Below, piece by piece: positions 17,006 through 25,732 of a stretch of DNA of 64,000 nt. Each line of letters begins with the position of its first letter. Within the stretch, counting starts at the first letter, position 1. The notes beneath the pieces are model-generated. The model was not told the origin of the DNA and ran no database searches. It saw only the letters and a list, made by a program, of their open reading frames with translations. Source of the DNA: Chloroflexota bacterium (GTDB taxonomy: Bacteria; Chloroflexota; Dehalococcoidia; Lucifugimonadales; UBA3495); contig PBMF01000025.1 of assembly GCA_002721995.1 (NCBI GenBank), positions 1 through 64,000 of the forward strand, written 5' to 3'. The translations under genes and the position numbers were made by a program.

Positions 17006-18589
17006 CTACTGGACTTCGGCTGCGAAGACGTGGGCCGCTCCGGTGTCCGTCCCTTTCTGGAAGTCGCCGGGAGACCCTGCCACCAGGTAATTTCCGCTGA
17101 CCGAGACGGATGTCCCAGTTTTATGGTTGATGGCCGCGCCTGTGGCCGTGAGGTTGGCTTCTTGGGCCCAGACGCTGCCGGTCCGTTTGTAGACGTATAC
17201 GGAACCGGAGTCGGGCCCCTTGGCGGTGTCATTCAGGGCCCCGGCAACCACCGTATCGCCGCTTACCGAGACCGACCAGCCAAAGTTATCGGCGGCCGCG
17301 GCGTCGCTGGCGGTAAGCCTGCCCTGTTCCGTCCAGGTACCGTCGCTGCGGAAGAACACGTAGACTGCCCCGGTGTCGGCGCCCTTGTCTTTGACGCCTG
17401 CTGCTCCCACAACCACCGTGTCTCCGGATATGGCGACTGAACGACCGAATTTATGGTCCAACGCCCCGTCACTGGCGGTGAGCTTGGCTTGCTCCGTCCA
17501 AGTGCCATCGGCGCGGGTGAACACGTAGGCCGCCCCAGAATTGGTCGCCTTGGTCGTATCGTTCAACGCTCCCACCACAGCCGTATCACCGTCGATGGCC
17601 ACCGACCAGCCGAACATGTGGTTGAAGGCCTGGCCGCTGCCCGTGAGCTTGGCCTGCTGAGTCCAGGTCCCATCAGCGCGGGTGAACACGTAGGCTGTTC
17701 CGGAATCGGTCCCTGTGGGTGTTTCCGAGGGAGTACCGATGACTATGGAATCTCCGCTGACGGCCACCGACGACCCGAACTTGTCTCCCGGCCCCGCGTC
17801 GTCAGCAATGAGTTTGGCCTGTTGCGTCCAGACGCCCTTGCCACGGGCAAACGCATAGGCAGCGCCCGAGTCTGTACCCACGGGTGTATCGCCGATTGCT
17901 CCCAGCACCACCGTATCCCCGCTGATCGCCACCGCTTGTCCAAGCAAGTCGCCGTTGCTGGTGTCTTCTCCAATCAACTTGGCCTGCTCGGTCCAAACCC
18001 CGTCTGTCCGGGCGAACACCACGGCAGCACCGGAGTCGGTGCCTTTGGCGAAGTCCGCATGGGCGCCCACAATGACGGTATCTCCGTAGATGGCAACGGA
18101 GTTTCCAAGTTTCTTACCCTGGGCAGAGTCGCTGGCGGACAGCTTCGTAGATGCCGATCCGGTGACGAACCCGTAAACGGGCGCTGGAGTGGCCGTGGGC
18201 ATGGGAAGCGGAGTTGCAGTCGGTTCTGGCTCGGGTGTTGCCGTTGGCTCAATGGTCGCCGTCGGCTCCGGAGTGGCCGTTGGCCGTGGGGTGGATGTGG
18301 GTCTGGGCGTGGGTCTTGGGGTCGCTGTGGCCTCCTGGACCGGGGTCGGCTCAGGGGGCTTCGTCGCGGTTGGTTCTTCAGTGGGAGCAGCCGTCGGCTC
18401 CGGTGTCGCCGAGACCGCGGGCGTCGGGGTGACGGTGGGAGTCGGCTCCAGTTGCGTCTCATCTGTCGCCGAGACCGCGGGCGTCGGGGTGACGGTGGGA
18501 GTCGGCTCCAGTTGCGTCTCATCATCGCCGGCGCAGGCCGTGAAGATTAACAGACCCACGAGAGGTATGAGAGTCATCAAACATTTCAT
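17006..18589 (-). CDS. FG-GAP/beta-propeller repeat lipoprotein with Pro/Thr-rich linker
   Basis: 527 residues from the ATG at 18589 (AAGGA upstream). The signal ends in lipobox FTAC (Cys19). A linker of about 130 residues, almost all Pro, Thr, Glu and Ala, follows and includes a recent 60-bp tandem duplication. The rest is seven to eight repeats of about 53-55 residues with the pattern F-G-x-S-V-A-I-x-G-D-T-V-V-x-G-A ... D-S-G-A-A-Y-V-F, ending W-T-x-Q-A-K-L. This is the FG-GAP type of beta-propeller. It is expected to stand off the cell surface and bind a ligand or partner; no enzymatic motif is seen. Confidence 0.82.
   Translation of the reverse strand: MKCLMTLIPLVGLLIFTACAGDDETQLEPTPTVTPTPAVSATDETQLEPTPTVTPTPAVSATPEPTAAPTEEPTATKPPEPTPVQEATATPRPTPRPTSTPRPTATPEPTATIEPTATPEPEPTATPLPMPTATPAPVYGFVTGSASTKLSASDSAQGKKLGNSVAIYGDTVIVGAHADFAKGTDSGAAVVFARTDGVWTEQAKLIGEDTSNGDLLGQAVAISGDTVVLGAIGDTPVGTDSGAAYAFARGKGVWTQQAKLIADDAGPGDKFGSSVAVSGDSIVIGTPSETPTGTDSGTAYVFTRADGTWTQQAKLTGSGQAFNHMFGWSVAIDGDTAVVGALNDTTKATNSGAAYVFTRADGTWTEQAKLTASDGALDHKFGRSVAISGDTVVVGAAGVKDKGADTGAVYVFFRSDGTWTEQGRLTASDAAAADNFGWSVSVSGDTVVAGALNDTAKGPDSGSVYVYKRTGSVWAQEANLTATGAAINHKTGTSVSVSGNYLVAGSPGDFQKGTDTGAAHVFAAEVQ
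18404..18523. repeat. Perfect 60-bp tandem duplication in the lipoprotein linker
   Basis: Positions 18404-18463 and 18464-18523 are identical. Each unit encodes 20 linker residues beginning DETQLEPTPT. It keeps frame, so it only lengthens the stalk. Confidence 0.93.
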
Positions 18590-18790
18590 GTGGTTCCTTG
18601 GACGGAGATATCCCATTGCTCTTGGTCGGGACGCTGTGGATATCCGCCTATTAAAAAATTATAAATAGCCAGCCTCTTATTTCAAGGATTTTGAGGCTCT
18701 TGACTGACCGGATTGGAGATCCCACAGGGCCGGAAAATGGCCCCACAGATGCACCCGCGCCTTGGCCTTTTGGGTGCTGACCTGGGGCCG

Positions 18791-18820
18791 TTGTTATGTC
18801 GCACAAACGTTCTATATAAT
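18791..18820 (+). promoter_or_regulatory. imuB promoter with near-consensus LexA (SOS) box
   Basis: TTGTTA at 18791-18796, an 18-bp spacer and a perfect TATAAT at 18815-18820. Inside the spacer lies CGCACAAACGTTCT (18800-18813). This matches the Gram-positive-type SOS box CGAAC-N4-GTTCG except for one core base and one edge base. A repressor bound there would cover the promoter. The SOS reading is an inference from this match plus the mutasome genes downstream. Confidence 0.6.
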
Positions 18821-18890
18821 CCGTTGCCACCGGCCAAATAGCCTTAAATCAAGGCCAAAACCAGACTCAAGATTAGAACGCACAAAGCCA

Positions 18891-20090
18891 ATGACAGACC
18901 GTTCCATAGCCTGCATTTTAGTCACCCACCTTCCGGTAAAAGCCGAGGTGCGGCGTTACCCCCAGTTGCGGGGAAAGCCGGTGATAATCACCGAGAGTTA
19001 CGGCTCCAAAGACCTGGTGCTGGACAGCTCACCGGAAGCCAAGGGCGTGACCGCTGGCATGCCCCTGGCCGAGGCCATGGCCCGGTGCAAAGACGCGTCC
19101 CTATTGCAGGCCGACGCGCCCCACTACAACCAGACCTTCAACAAGCTGGTCCAAGCCCTGGAACTGCGCAGTCCCGTGGTGGAAAGGGCCGGACTGGGCT
19201 GCGTCTACGTGGGGCTGGACGGCTTGGACCTGATGTACGGGGGAGAAGCCCGGGTCGTGGCATCCCTGGTCCAGGCGGCGCCCCAGGAGTTCAACCCCAG
19301 GGTCGGCGTGGCCACTGGTAAGTTCCCAGCCTACGTGGCCGCTGTCACCACCGAGGGTGGACGCGCCACCAGGGTGCCCAAAGACCCGGCTGGCCTGGCG
19401 GGATTTCTGAGCAGATTGTCCATCGGGCTGCTGCCTCTGTCCAGGGCCAGTAAGACCCGCATGCATCGCTTCGGCATTCACACCATGGGGCAGTTGGCGG
19501 CCCTGCCTGTGGGGGCGGTCCAGGCCCAATTGGGGAACGACGGCCGACTCGCTTGGGACCTGGCCAACGGACTGGACAGCAGCCCCCTTGTGCCCCACCG
19601 GGTGCAACAGGAGGTGGCGGAGTCCATCACCTTCCCGTCGCCCACCATCACCTGGGCTCCCATACTGACCGCCCTGAGCACGCTGCTGGGCCGTGCCTTT
19701 GCCCGTCCTGAGGTCGGCGGCCGCTACGTTCGCACCGCCACCATCGAAAGCCATGTGTACCGGCTGCCGCCCTGGGTGAAGCGGTTCGGGTTCAAAGAGG
19801 CCCTGGGTAGCAGGGACCGGGCCCTCTTCGCCCTGAAAAGCCGGCTGGGCAGCGTGACTCTGCCCGGCCCCCTGGAGGACATGAAGCTCACCCTCACCGG
19901 GTTCACCGGCGAGTCCGGCATCCAGACCAACCTCTTCTCCGACGTTCGCAAACAGGAGCAGCTAAAGGAGATGATGCGCCAGTTGGAGGCCCTTTTGGGC
20001 GGCAAACCGCCGATCTACCAGATGAAGGATATAGAACCGTGGTCCCGCATACCAGAAAGACGCCAGGCCCTGGTCCCCTTTGACCCCTAA
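18891..20090 (+). CDS. imuB: ImuB-like Y-family polymerase homologue (catalytically degenerate)
   Basis: 399 residues from the ATG at 18891. The Y-family layout is present: an opening strand ACILVTHLPVKAEV, the fingers region SPEAKGVTAGMPLAEAM, the helix-hairpin-helix region (HRFGIHTMGQLAALP) and a little-finger domain. The metal-binding acids of active polymerases are missing: the first Asp is replaced in VTHL, and the DE pair is replaced in VYVGLDGLD (residues 105-113). That is the mark of ImuB, the adaptor of the DnaE2 mutasome. QTNLF (345-349) looks like a sliding-clamp binding motif. DUF6504 and dnaE2 genes follow. Confidence 0.85.
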   Translation: MTDRSIACILVTHLPVKAEVRRYPQLRGKPVIITESYGSKDLVLDSSPEAKGVTAGMPLAEAMARCKDASLLQADAPHYNQTFNKLVQALELRSPVVERAGLGCVYVGLDGLDLMYGGEARVVASLVQAAPQEFNPRVGVATGKFPAYVAAVTTEGGRATRVPKDPAGLAGFLSRLSIGLLPLSRASKTRMHRFGIHTMGQLAALPVGAVQAQLGNDGRLAWDLANGLDSSPLVPHRVQQEVAESITFPSPTITWAPILTALSTLLGRAFARPEVGGRYVRTATIESHVYRLPPWVKRFGFKEALGSRDRALFALKSRLGSVTLPGPLEDMKLTLTGFTGESGIQTNLFSDVRKQEQLKEMMRQLEALLGGKPPIYQMKDIEPWSRIPERRQALVPFDP

Positions 20091-20092
20091 AG

Positions 20093-20461
20093 ATGAGAGC
20101 TGGAAAGATAAAAACCCCACGGGCCAAAATCCGTGCCCCGCAGCAGGTTCAGGACCTGGAGTTCCGTTCCCTGAACCTGCCGGTCCCCATCCAGGTGGCC
20201 AGCGACAAGACGGGCATGCCCGCCGCCGTGGCCCTGCCCCACGCCCGCTCCCGCCGCCCTCGCCCCGCCCCAAAAAGCCAATACCTGAGAATCACCGCCA
20301 TCAATGACCTGTGGCAGGTGGACGACGAATGGTGGCGAAAACACCCCATCGCCCGACGCTATTACCAGATCACCATCCAAGACGACAGACGCCTAACCAT
20401 CTACCAAGACCGAGCCAACGACCAATGGTACTGGCAGAGAGGGGGTGAAGCTGACAGCTAA
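20093..20461 (+). CDS. DUF6504-type small protein of the mutasome operon
   Basis: 122 residues starting 2 bp after the imuB stop, so translation is probably coupled. The N-terminal 60 residues are basic and Pro/Arg-rich (HARSRRPRPAP). The C-terminal half holds the compact conserved region INDLWQVDDEWWRKHPI and YYQITIQDDRRLTIY, typical of the DUF6504 domain found beside or fused to ImuB-like proteins in Actinobacteria and Chloroflexota. Its role in translesion synthesis is unknown. The constant pairing suggests a structural part of the mutasome. The stop codon lies in the arm of a hairpin. Confidence 0.72.
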   Translation: MRAGKIKTPRAKIRAPQQVQDLEFRSLNLPVPIQVASDKTGMPAAVALPHARSRRPRPAPKSQYLRITAINDLWQVDDEWWRKHPIARRYYQITIQDDRRLTIYQDRANDQWYWQRGGEADS

Positions 20462-20478
20462 CAGCCATTAGCTGTCAG
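20451..20478. repeat. Inverted repeat at the end of the DUF6504 gene
   Basis: An 11-bp perfect stem (ctgacagctaa / ttagctgtcag) with a 6-nt loop overlaps the stop codon. There is no T-run. It may be a REP-like element or mark the left insertion boundary of the GIY-YIG cassette. Confidence 0.6.
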
Positions 20479-20502
20479 TCGTCAGCTATGAATACTACAC
20501 AT

Positions 20503-20887
20503 CTGTCATTCTGAGCCAGCCGCAGCGGCGAAGAATCTGCCAACTTTCAAGGACAAAAGGATGAACCGGTACTACGTGTACATCACGTCCAGCTACCAAG
20601 GAACTCTGTATGTAGGAATGACCAACGACCTATATCGCAGAGCCTACGAACGTCGTCACAAGTTGGTACCTGGATTCACCCGGAGATACAACGCGACTAA
20701 ATTGGTGTACTACGAAGAGACGCCCAGTGTGGAGTCTGCCATTGCCCGCGAAAAACAGACCAAAGGGTGGCGGAGAAGCAAGAAGGCCTCTCTGGTGGCA
20801 TTGTCTAACCTGCGCTGGGTAGACCTAGCAGAAGGACGGTATGAAGACCGAAGCTTGGCAGACCCTTCGCTTCACTCAGGGTGACAG
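20503..20887 (+). mobile_element. GIY-YIG cassette bounded by imperfect inverted repeats
   Basis: The left end (20503-20543) begins ctgtcattctgag and ends aagaatctgccaa. The right end (20855-20887), read on the other strand, begins ctgtcaccctgag and ends aagggtctgccaa. These are related inverted repeats of about 33-41 bp, and a single GIY-YIG gene fills the space between them. Its stop codon lies inside the right repeat. No transposase is present and no target-site duplication is obvious. The boundaries come from the repeats; mobility is inferred. Confidence 0.6.
20561..20884 (+). CDS. GIY-YIG domain endonuclease (YhbQ/UPF0213-like)
   Basis: 107 residues, a stand-alone GIY-YIG domain. The two motif strands are YYVYI (residues 4-8) and LYVGMT (16-21), followed by the conserved Arg in NDLYRRAYE, the metal-binding Glu in AIAREKQTKGW, and the final Asn in LSNLRWVDL. 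It should cut or nick DNA. It lies between mutasome genes but is bounded by inverted repeats and has its own ribosome site (AAAGG), so it looks like a passenger rather than a mutasome component. Confidence 0.85.
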   Translation: MNRYYVYITSSYQGTLYVGMTNDLYRRAYERRHKLVPGFTRRYNATKLVYYEETPSVESAIAREKQTKGWRRSKKASLVALSNLRWVDLAEGRYEDRSLADPSLHSG

Positions 20888-20932
20888 TGTCGAAGCGAAG
20901 GAATGATTTGCAGCCTGACTCAGATAGACAAG

Positions 20933-20967
20933 AATCCCCCCTTCGTAAAGGGGACTATGGGGATTTC
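20933..20967. repeat. Short copy of the C-rich/G-rich palindromic repeat
   Basis: The sequence starts aatccccccttcgtaaaggg and ends tatggggatt. It is a close relative of the right half of the element at 3491-3597. It sits directly upstream of dnaE2, in a frame left open by chance. Confidence 0.7.
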
Positions 20968-21000
20968 CGCTACTCCCCCAGCCGAGCGCCAACAACTTCT

Positions 21001-24000
21001 ATGTACGCCGAACTTCACTGCCACAGCAACTACTCCTTCCAGGAGGGCGCATCCTCCGTGGAAGAACTATTGGTGCGCGCCCGCGACCTGGGACTCCGGG
21101 CCCTGGCGCTCACCGACCACGACAACCTTTGCGGGGCCATGCACTTCGCCCAGGTGGCCAAGACCCTGGACATCCAGGCCATCACTGGATCCGAACTGAC
21201 CATAAAGGACGGCAAAGACGGTCAGGCCAACTCCCACCTCACATTCCTGGCCGAGACCCAAGACGGTTACAGCCAGCTCTCCAACCTGCTGTCCTACTCC
21301 TACGTGGCCGGCGACCGGAGGAACCCAGCCCTGGACCTGAAATGCCTGCCCGAGCGCGTGGGCGGTCTGATCCTGCTCACCGGCTGCCGCAACGGACGGG
21401 TGCCCGCCCTTCTGACCCAGGGCCGCTACGTCGAGGCCGAGACCCAACTGCGCCGGTACCTGGACTGGTTCGGCACTGACAATGTGTTCGTGGAATTGCA
21501 GCAGAACCTGGTGCAGGGCGACACCCGGCGCAACCGGCGGCTCATCGACCTGGCCCGCAAGCTGGGCGTGCCCACCGTGGCCACCAACAACGTCCACTAT
21601 CACGTACCGGAACGACACCGGCTGCAGGACGCTCTGGTCGCCATCAAACACAACCTCAGCCTGGAGGAGACCCACAAAGAGCGCCGGGCCAACAACCAGT
21701 TCCACCTCAAGTCTCCGGCCGAGATGGCCGCCCTGTTCACCCGCTGCCCCGAGGCCATCAGGAACACCCTCCACATCGCCGAGCGCTGCTCCTTCGACGT
21801 GACCAAGAATCTGGCCTACCGCTTCCCCGACTACCCGGTCCCCGACGGAGAGACCGCCCAGAGCCACTTCGAGGACCTGTGCCGCAAGGCCGCCGAGCGC
21901 CACTACGGCAGAATCGATGAGAAGGTCAAAGCCCGTCTGGAAGAGGAGTTCCGGCTCATCCGCAAGCACAACCTGGCCGGCTTCTTCCTGATCTATTACG
22001 AGATCATCCAGATGGCCCGCCAGATCATGATCGAGCTGGGCTTAAGCGACGCCGAGATCCCCCTGGAAGAGCGCCCGCCGGGCCGGGGCCGGGGCTCGTC
22101 GGTGGCCATGCTGGTGGGCTATCTCATCGGCCTCTCCCACATCGACCCCCTGAAGTACAACCTGTCCCTGGACCGGTTCCTGTCCGACGACCTGGGCTCG
22201 GTGCCCGACATAGACCTGGACTTCCCCCGCAACATCCGCGAGGAGCTGATCAAACGGGTGCACCAGAAGTGGGGCTGGGACCGGGCCGCCCTGACCGGCA
22301 TGATCAACACCTACCGTATGAAGGGCGCCGTCCGCGACCTGGGCAAGGCGCTGGGTCTCCCGGCCCAGGGCGTGGACAAACTGGCCAAACGGGTCGACTC
22401 CCACGACGCCAGGGAACTGGAGCTGGAGATGCTCCAACTGACCGAGTTCCGGGACAATGTGGACGCCCCCGGCTGGCAGGACCTCATCGACATGGCGGCC
22501 CAACTGAACGGCTTCCCCAAGTATCTGGCCCAGCATCCGGGCGGCATGGTCATCAGCTCATCGCCCCTCATCAACACCGTGCCGGTCCAGCAGGGAGCCA
22601 TCGACGACCGCTACATCTGCCACTGGGACAAAGACAGCATCGACCAGGCCGGCTTCGTGAAGATCGACTTCCTGGCCCTGGGCGCCCTCTCCCAGATGCA
22701 GGAATGCCTGCTGATGATCGAAGAACGGACCGGCCAGTACATCGACCTGAGCCGCATCGACTTCGACGACAAGGCCGTCTACGAGACCATGCACCAGGCC
22801 GACACCATCGGGGTCTTCCAGGTGGAGTCCGCCGCCCAGATGCAGACGGTGCACCGCCTGAAACCCTGGAACCTGACCGACATGGCCTTCGAGGTGGGGG
22901 CGGTGCGCCCCGGCGTGGGCGTGAACGACGGCGTGACCCAGTTCATCCAGCGCCGCTCCGAAGGCGTCCCCTGGGACTACGACCACCCCCTGGAAAAGCG
23001 GGCCCTGGAACGCACCCTGGGCATCATCCTGTTCCAAGACCAGGTGAACCACGTGGCCATGGACGTGGCCGGCTTCAGCGGGTTGGAGGCGGACCAACTA
23101 CGCCGGGCCTTTGGGCGGAGAAACAACGAGACCCTGATACAGCACTACCGGGAGAAGTTCCTTGCCGGGGCCGCTGAGCGGGGAGTCTCAGAAGATGTGG
23201 CCGAACGGATCTTCAACAAGTTCAACGGCCACTACATGTTCCCCGAGTCCCACGCCTTCGCCTTTGGCGCCACCGCCTACCACATGGCCTGGCTCAAGTA
23301 TTACTACCCGCTGGAGTTCTTCGTCACCATCTTCAACCAGCAGCCCATGGGTTTCTACAACACCGAGACCCTGAAGGAGGACGCCAAGCGCCACGGCATC
23401 ACCGTCTTGAACCCGGACATCAACCACAGCCGGGAGCAGTGCACCATCAAGGACGAATGTCTCCTCCTGGGGCTGCGCTACGTGCGGGGCATGGGCGAGG
23501 CCGCTGCCAACCAGGCCGTGGCCGCCAGGGACCGGGGCGGCCCCTTTAAGAGTCTGGCCGACGTCATGGAGCGGACCGGACTGCTGCGGGAGAACATCGA
23601 GAACCTGGTGGGCGCCGGGGCCTTTGACTCATTCTCGCCGGGTGGGTCCAGTGGAACGGGACGCCGCCAGACCCTGTGGGAGGTGGGCCTGCGCTACCGG
23701 CCCATCAACTCCCAGCAGCCCCTGCTCCTGCCCGTGGAACAGGACATGGCGGAGCTGCCCGAACAGAGCCAGTGGGAGACCATGGGCGAGGAGTACCGCA
23801 TCATGGGCCTCTACCCCGAAGGCCACCTGATGGCCCTGGCCCGGCCTCACCTGCGGCCGGGTATCCTGTCCAGCCGCGACATCGAATCCAGGGCCGACGG
23901 TGAGACGGTCACCGTGGCCGGGCTGGTGATACGCCGTCAGCGCCCCCTGGCCAAGGCCGTATTTCTCACCCTGGAGGACGAATTCGGCCACATTCCGCTG

Positions 24001-24168
24001 GTGGTGTGGCCCGATGAATTCGCCAGATACCGCCACACCATCCGCGAGCCCCTGTTGGTCATCCAGGGCCAGGTGTCCCGCCGGGACGGCACCATGAACA
24101 TCGTCGCCCAGCATGTGGAACCCATGCCCGCCATGGACAACCTGCCCAAGGCCAAAAGCTGGCAGTAA
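21001..24168 (+). CDS. dnaE2: Error-prone DNA polymerase III alpha subunit, DnaE2 type
   Basis: 1055 residues from the ATG at 21001. The frame is open for 40 more codons upstream, but those come from repeat sequence. The PHP domain starts at once (MYAELHCHSNYSF, then LTDHDN). The polymerase active site PDIDLDFP gives Asp403 and Asp405, followed by PHP-to-fingers motifs and GIILFQDQVNH. A helix-hairpin-helix region and a C-terminal OB domain (VTVAGLVIRRQRPLAKAVF) close it. The length and the lack of a long C-terminal tail fit DnaE2, which with ImuB copies damaged DNA. The ribosome site is weak. Confidence 0.92.
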   Translation: MYAELHCHSNYSFQEGASSVEELLVRARDLGLRALALTDHDNLCGAMHFAQVAKTLDIQAITGSELTIKDGKDGQANSHLTFLAETQDGYSQLSNLLSYSYVAGDRRNPALDLKCLPERVGGLILLTGCRNGRVPALLTQGRYVEAETQLRRYLDWFGTDNVFVELQQNLVQGDTRRNRRLIDLARKLGVPTVATNNVHYHVPERHRLQDALVAIKHNLSLEETHKERRANNQFHLKSPAEMAALFTRCPEAIRNTLHIAERCSFDVTKNLAYRFPDYPVPDGETAQSHFEDLCRKAAERHYGRIDEKVKARLEEEFRLIRKHNLAGFFLIYYEIIQMARQIMIELGLSDAEIPLEERPPGRGRGSSVAMLVGYLIGLSHIDPLKYNLSLDRFLSDDLGSVPDIDLDFPRNIREELIKRVHQKWGWDRAALTGMINTYRMKGAVRDLGKALGLPAQGVDKLAKRVDSHDARELELEMLQLTEFRDNVDAPGWQDLIDMAAQLNGFPKYLAQHPGGMVISSSPLINTVPVQQGAIDDRYICHWDKDSIDQAGFVKIDFLALGALSQMQECLLMIEERTGQYIDLSRIDFDDKAVYETMHQADTIGVFQVESAAQMQTVHRLKPWNLTDMAFEVGAVRPGVGVNDGVTQFIQRRSEGVPWDYDHPLEKRALERTLGIILFQDQVNHVAMDVAGFSGLEADQLRRAFGRRNNETLIQHYREKFLAGAAERGVSEDVAERIFNKFNGHYMFPESHAFAFGATAYHMAWLKYYYPLEFFVTIFNQQPMGFYNTETLKEDAKRHGITVLNPDINHSREQCTIKDECLLLGLRYVRGMGEAAANQAVAARDRGGPFKSLADVMERTGLLRENIENLVGAGAFDSFSPGGSSGTGRRQTLWEVGLRYRPINSQQPLLLPVEQDMAELPEQSQWETMGEEYRIMGLYPEGHLMALARPHLRPGILSSRDIESRADGETVTVAGLVIRRQRPLAKAVFLTLEDEFGHIPLVVWPDEFARYRHTIREPLLVIQGQVSRRDGTMNIVAQHVEPMPAMDNLPKAKSWQ

Positions 24169-24173
24169 AGTGG

Positions 24174-24202
24174 CTGTCACAGGTGCGCTCCGGTGCTAGA
24201 AT
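24174..24202 (+). promoter_or_regulatory. Promoter for the dihydropyrimidinase-like gene
   Basis: CTGTCA at 24174-24179, a 17-bp spacer and TAGAAT at 24197-24202 with an extended TG. The start codon lies 67 bp beyond. Confidence 0.5.
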
Positions 24203-24268
24203 GTCCGCGTCTTGAAATAGGCACATGACAGACCTCGCACTATTCACCATCAGCCAAGGAGCCGCGCC

Positions 24269-25720
24269 ATGATTGATACAGTGATTAAAGGCGGCACAGC
24301 CGTCACACCCGCCGGAGTGGGAGACTGGGACATCGGCCTTGAAGGCGAAAAGATAGCCGTTGTCGCTCTGCCTGGAGTGCTGTCCACCGAGGGCGTCCGG
24401 GTGATTGACGCCATCGGCAAGATCGTGGTGCCCGGCGGAGTTGAGGCCCACGCCCACGCCGCCGCCAACGTCCAAGAGGGCCTGCGGGAACTGGTCCCGG
24501 GCACTCCCAACGCCGGTCCGGCCGTCCACTCCCTGGGAGCCATATGGGGCGGCACCACCACCGTGGTGGACTTCACCCCCGTGAACAACGAGGGCGACTT
24601 GGCCGAGGGTGTCCACGATTTCATGGGAGTCTGGAAGGGCAACGCCTACACCGACTACACCACCCACGTCATCTACCGCAACTCAAACACCCCCGACTCC
24701 ATCGCCCGATTCGGCGAGCTGGTCTCGGCCGGCTTCCCCAGCGTCAAGATCTTCACCACTGACATCCGTCCCCCCGGCACCGAGGGCCGCACCCTGACCC
24801 CCGGCGGCCGCCTCGAGACCGGCCGGCTCTACGACCTCATGGAACAGGTATCCCGCCACAACGGCATCCTGGCCGTCCACGGCGAGGACGACGAGCTGGT
24901 GATGTACAACTACCTGATGGCCCAGCAGCGTGACCAGTGGAGTTGGCACAACATGCACCTGGTCCACTCCAAGGCCGTTGAAGACCTGGCCTTCCGCCAC
25001 GTCACCCGCATGGCCGAGCGCACCGGGGCCGGCATGTACTTTGTCCACGTCACCGCCAAGGACGGTGTGGACGTCATAGCTGAGGCCCGCAGCAACGGCC
25101 AGCCGGTCTACGGTGAGGTGCTGACCCTGGCGCTGTCCTTTGATTGCAGCCAGTACCGGGCCGACGACGGCATGAAGTACCACACCTATCCGTCCCTGAA
25201 GTACGAAGAGGACCAAGACAGCCTGTGGGACGGCATCATGGGCAGCGACCTGGCCTTCACCGCTACCGACAGCAGCTTCACAACCTACATGGACAAGATA
25301 GCCGGCAAGAACGTGGAGACGGTCCGCGGCGGCAACATCGGCATCGAGATACGCATGGGCGTCAACTACACCGACGCCGTGGTGAAACGTGGCATGTCCC
25401 TGGAGCGCTACGTGGACGTCACCTCGGCCAACGCCGCCAAGCTATTGGGTCTATACCCTAGGAAAGGCGCCATCGCCGTGGGCAGCGACGCCGACTTCGC
25501 CTTCATCGACCCGTCGGTGAAGAAGACCCTGTCCATGGCCGACCTGCACGTCCGCGACTACAGCCCCTGGGAGGGTTGGGACATCCAGGGCTGGCCCACC
25601 ACCGTCATGCTGCGGGGAAAGATCATGGTGGATAACGGCCAGCTGTTGGGCGATGCTAACGACGGCCAACTGATACTCCGCAAGATAGACCAGAGCGTAC
25701 TGCAACGACCCGGGGTCTAA
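24269..25720 (+). CDS. Dihydropyrimidinase/hydantoinase-like amidohydrolase
   Basis: 483 residues. The urease-like metal-dependent hydrolase pattern is seen in order: the HxH motif in GGVEAHAHAA, the Lys in FPSVKIFTT that would be carboxylated, a His in AVHGEDDE, a His in YFVHVTAKDG and an Asp in FTATDSSF. It therefore resembles D-hydantoinase/dihydropyrimidinase, which opens cyclic ureides. The usual Asp-His-x-Pro near the end of the metal site is altered to TDSSF, so the substrate may differ. It has its own promoter and stands apart from other pyrimidine genes. Confidence 0.82.
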   Translation: MIDTVIKGGTAVTPAGVGDWDIGLEGEKIAVVALPGVLSTEGVRVIDAIGKIVVPGGVEAHAHAAANVQEGLRELVPGTPNAGPAVHSLGAIWGGTTTVVDFTPVNNEGDLAEGVHDFMGVWKGNAYTDYTTHVIYRNSNTPDSIARFGELVSAGFPSVKIFTTDIRPPGTEGRTLTPGGRLETGRLYDLMEQVSRHNGILAVHGEDDELVMYNYLMAQQRDQWSWHNMHLVHSKAVEDLAFRHVTRMAERTGAGMYFVHVTAKDGVDVIAEARSNGQPVYGEVLTLALSFDCSQYRADDGMKYHTYPSLKYEEDQDSLWDGIMGSDLAFTATDSSFTTYMDKIAGKNVETVRGGNIGIEIRMGVNYTDAVVKRGMSLERYVDVTSANAAKLLGLYPRKGAIAVGSDADFAFIDPSVKKTLSMADLHVRDYSPWEGWDIQGWPTTVMLRGKIMVDNGQLLGDANDGQLILRKIDQSVLQRPGV

Positions 25721-25732
25721 AGCCTAGACCCC
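25712..25732. terminator. Hairpin spanning the convergent stop codons
   Basis: An 8-bp stem (ggggtcta / tagacccc) with a 5-nt loop contains parts of both stop codons. It lacks a T-run. It may still slow polymerases arriving from both sides. Confidence 0.35.

Noticed and set aside
17100-18160. Regularly spaced repeats in the FG-GAP gene, considered as a CRISPR array or satellite
   Set aside because: Units diverge in DNA sequence, have no identical direct repeats with unique spacers, and encode a regular beta-propeller protein.
20561-20884. GIY-YIG gene as an intron-encoded homing endonuclease
   Set aside because: It does not interrupt a gene and no intron structure or intein motifs are present.
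20881-21000. A longer dnaE2 start using the open frame upstream of 21001
   Set aside because: These 40 codons come from repeat sequence and intergenic DNA, and the PHP domain begins exactly at the ATG at 21001.
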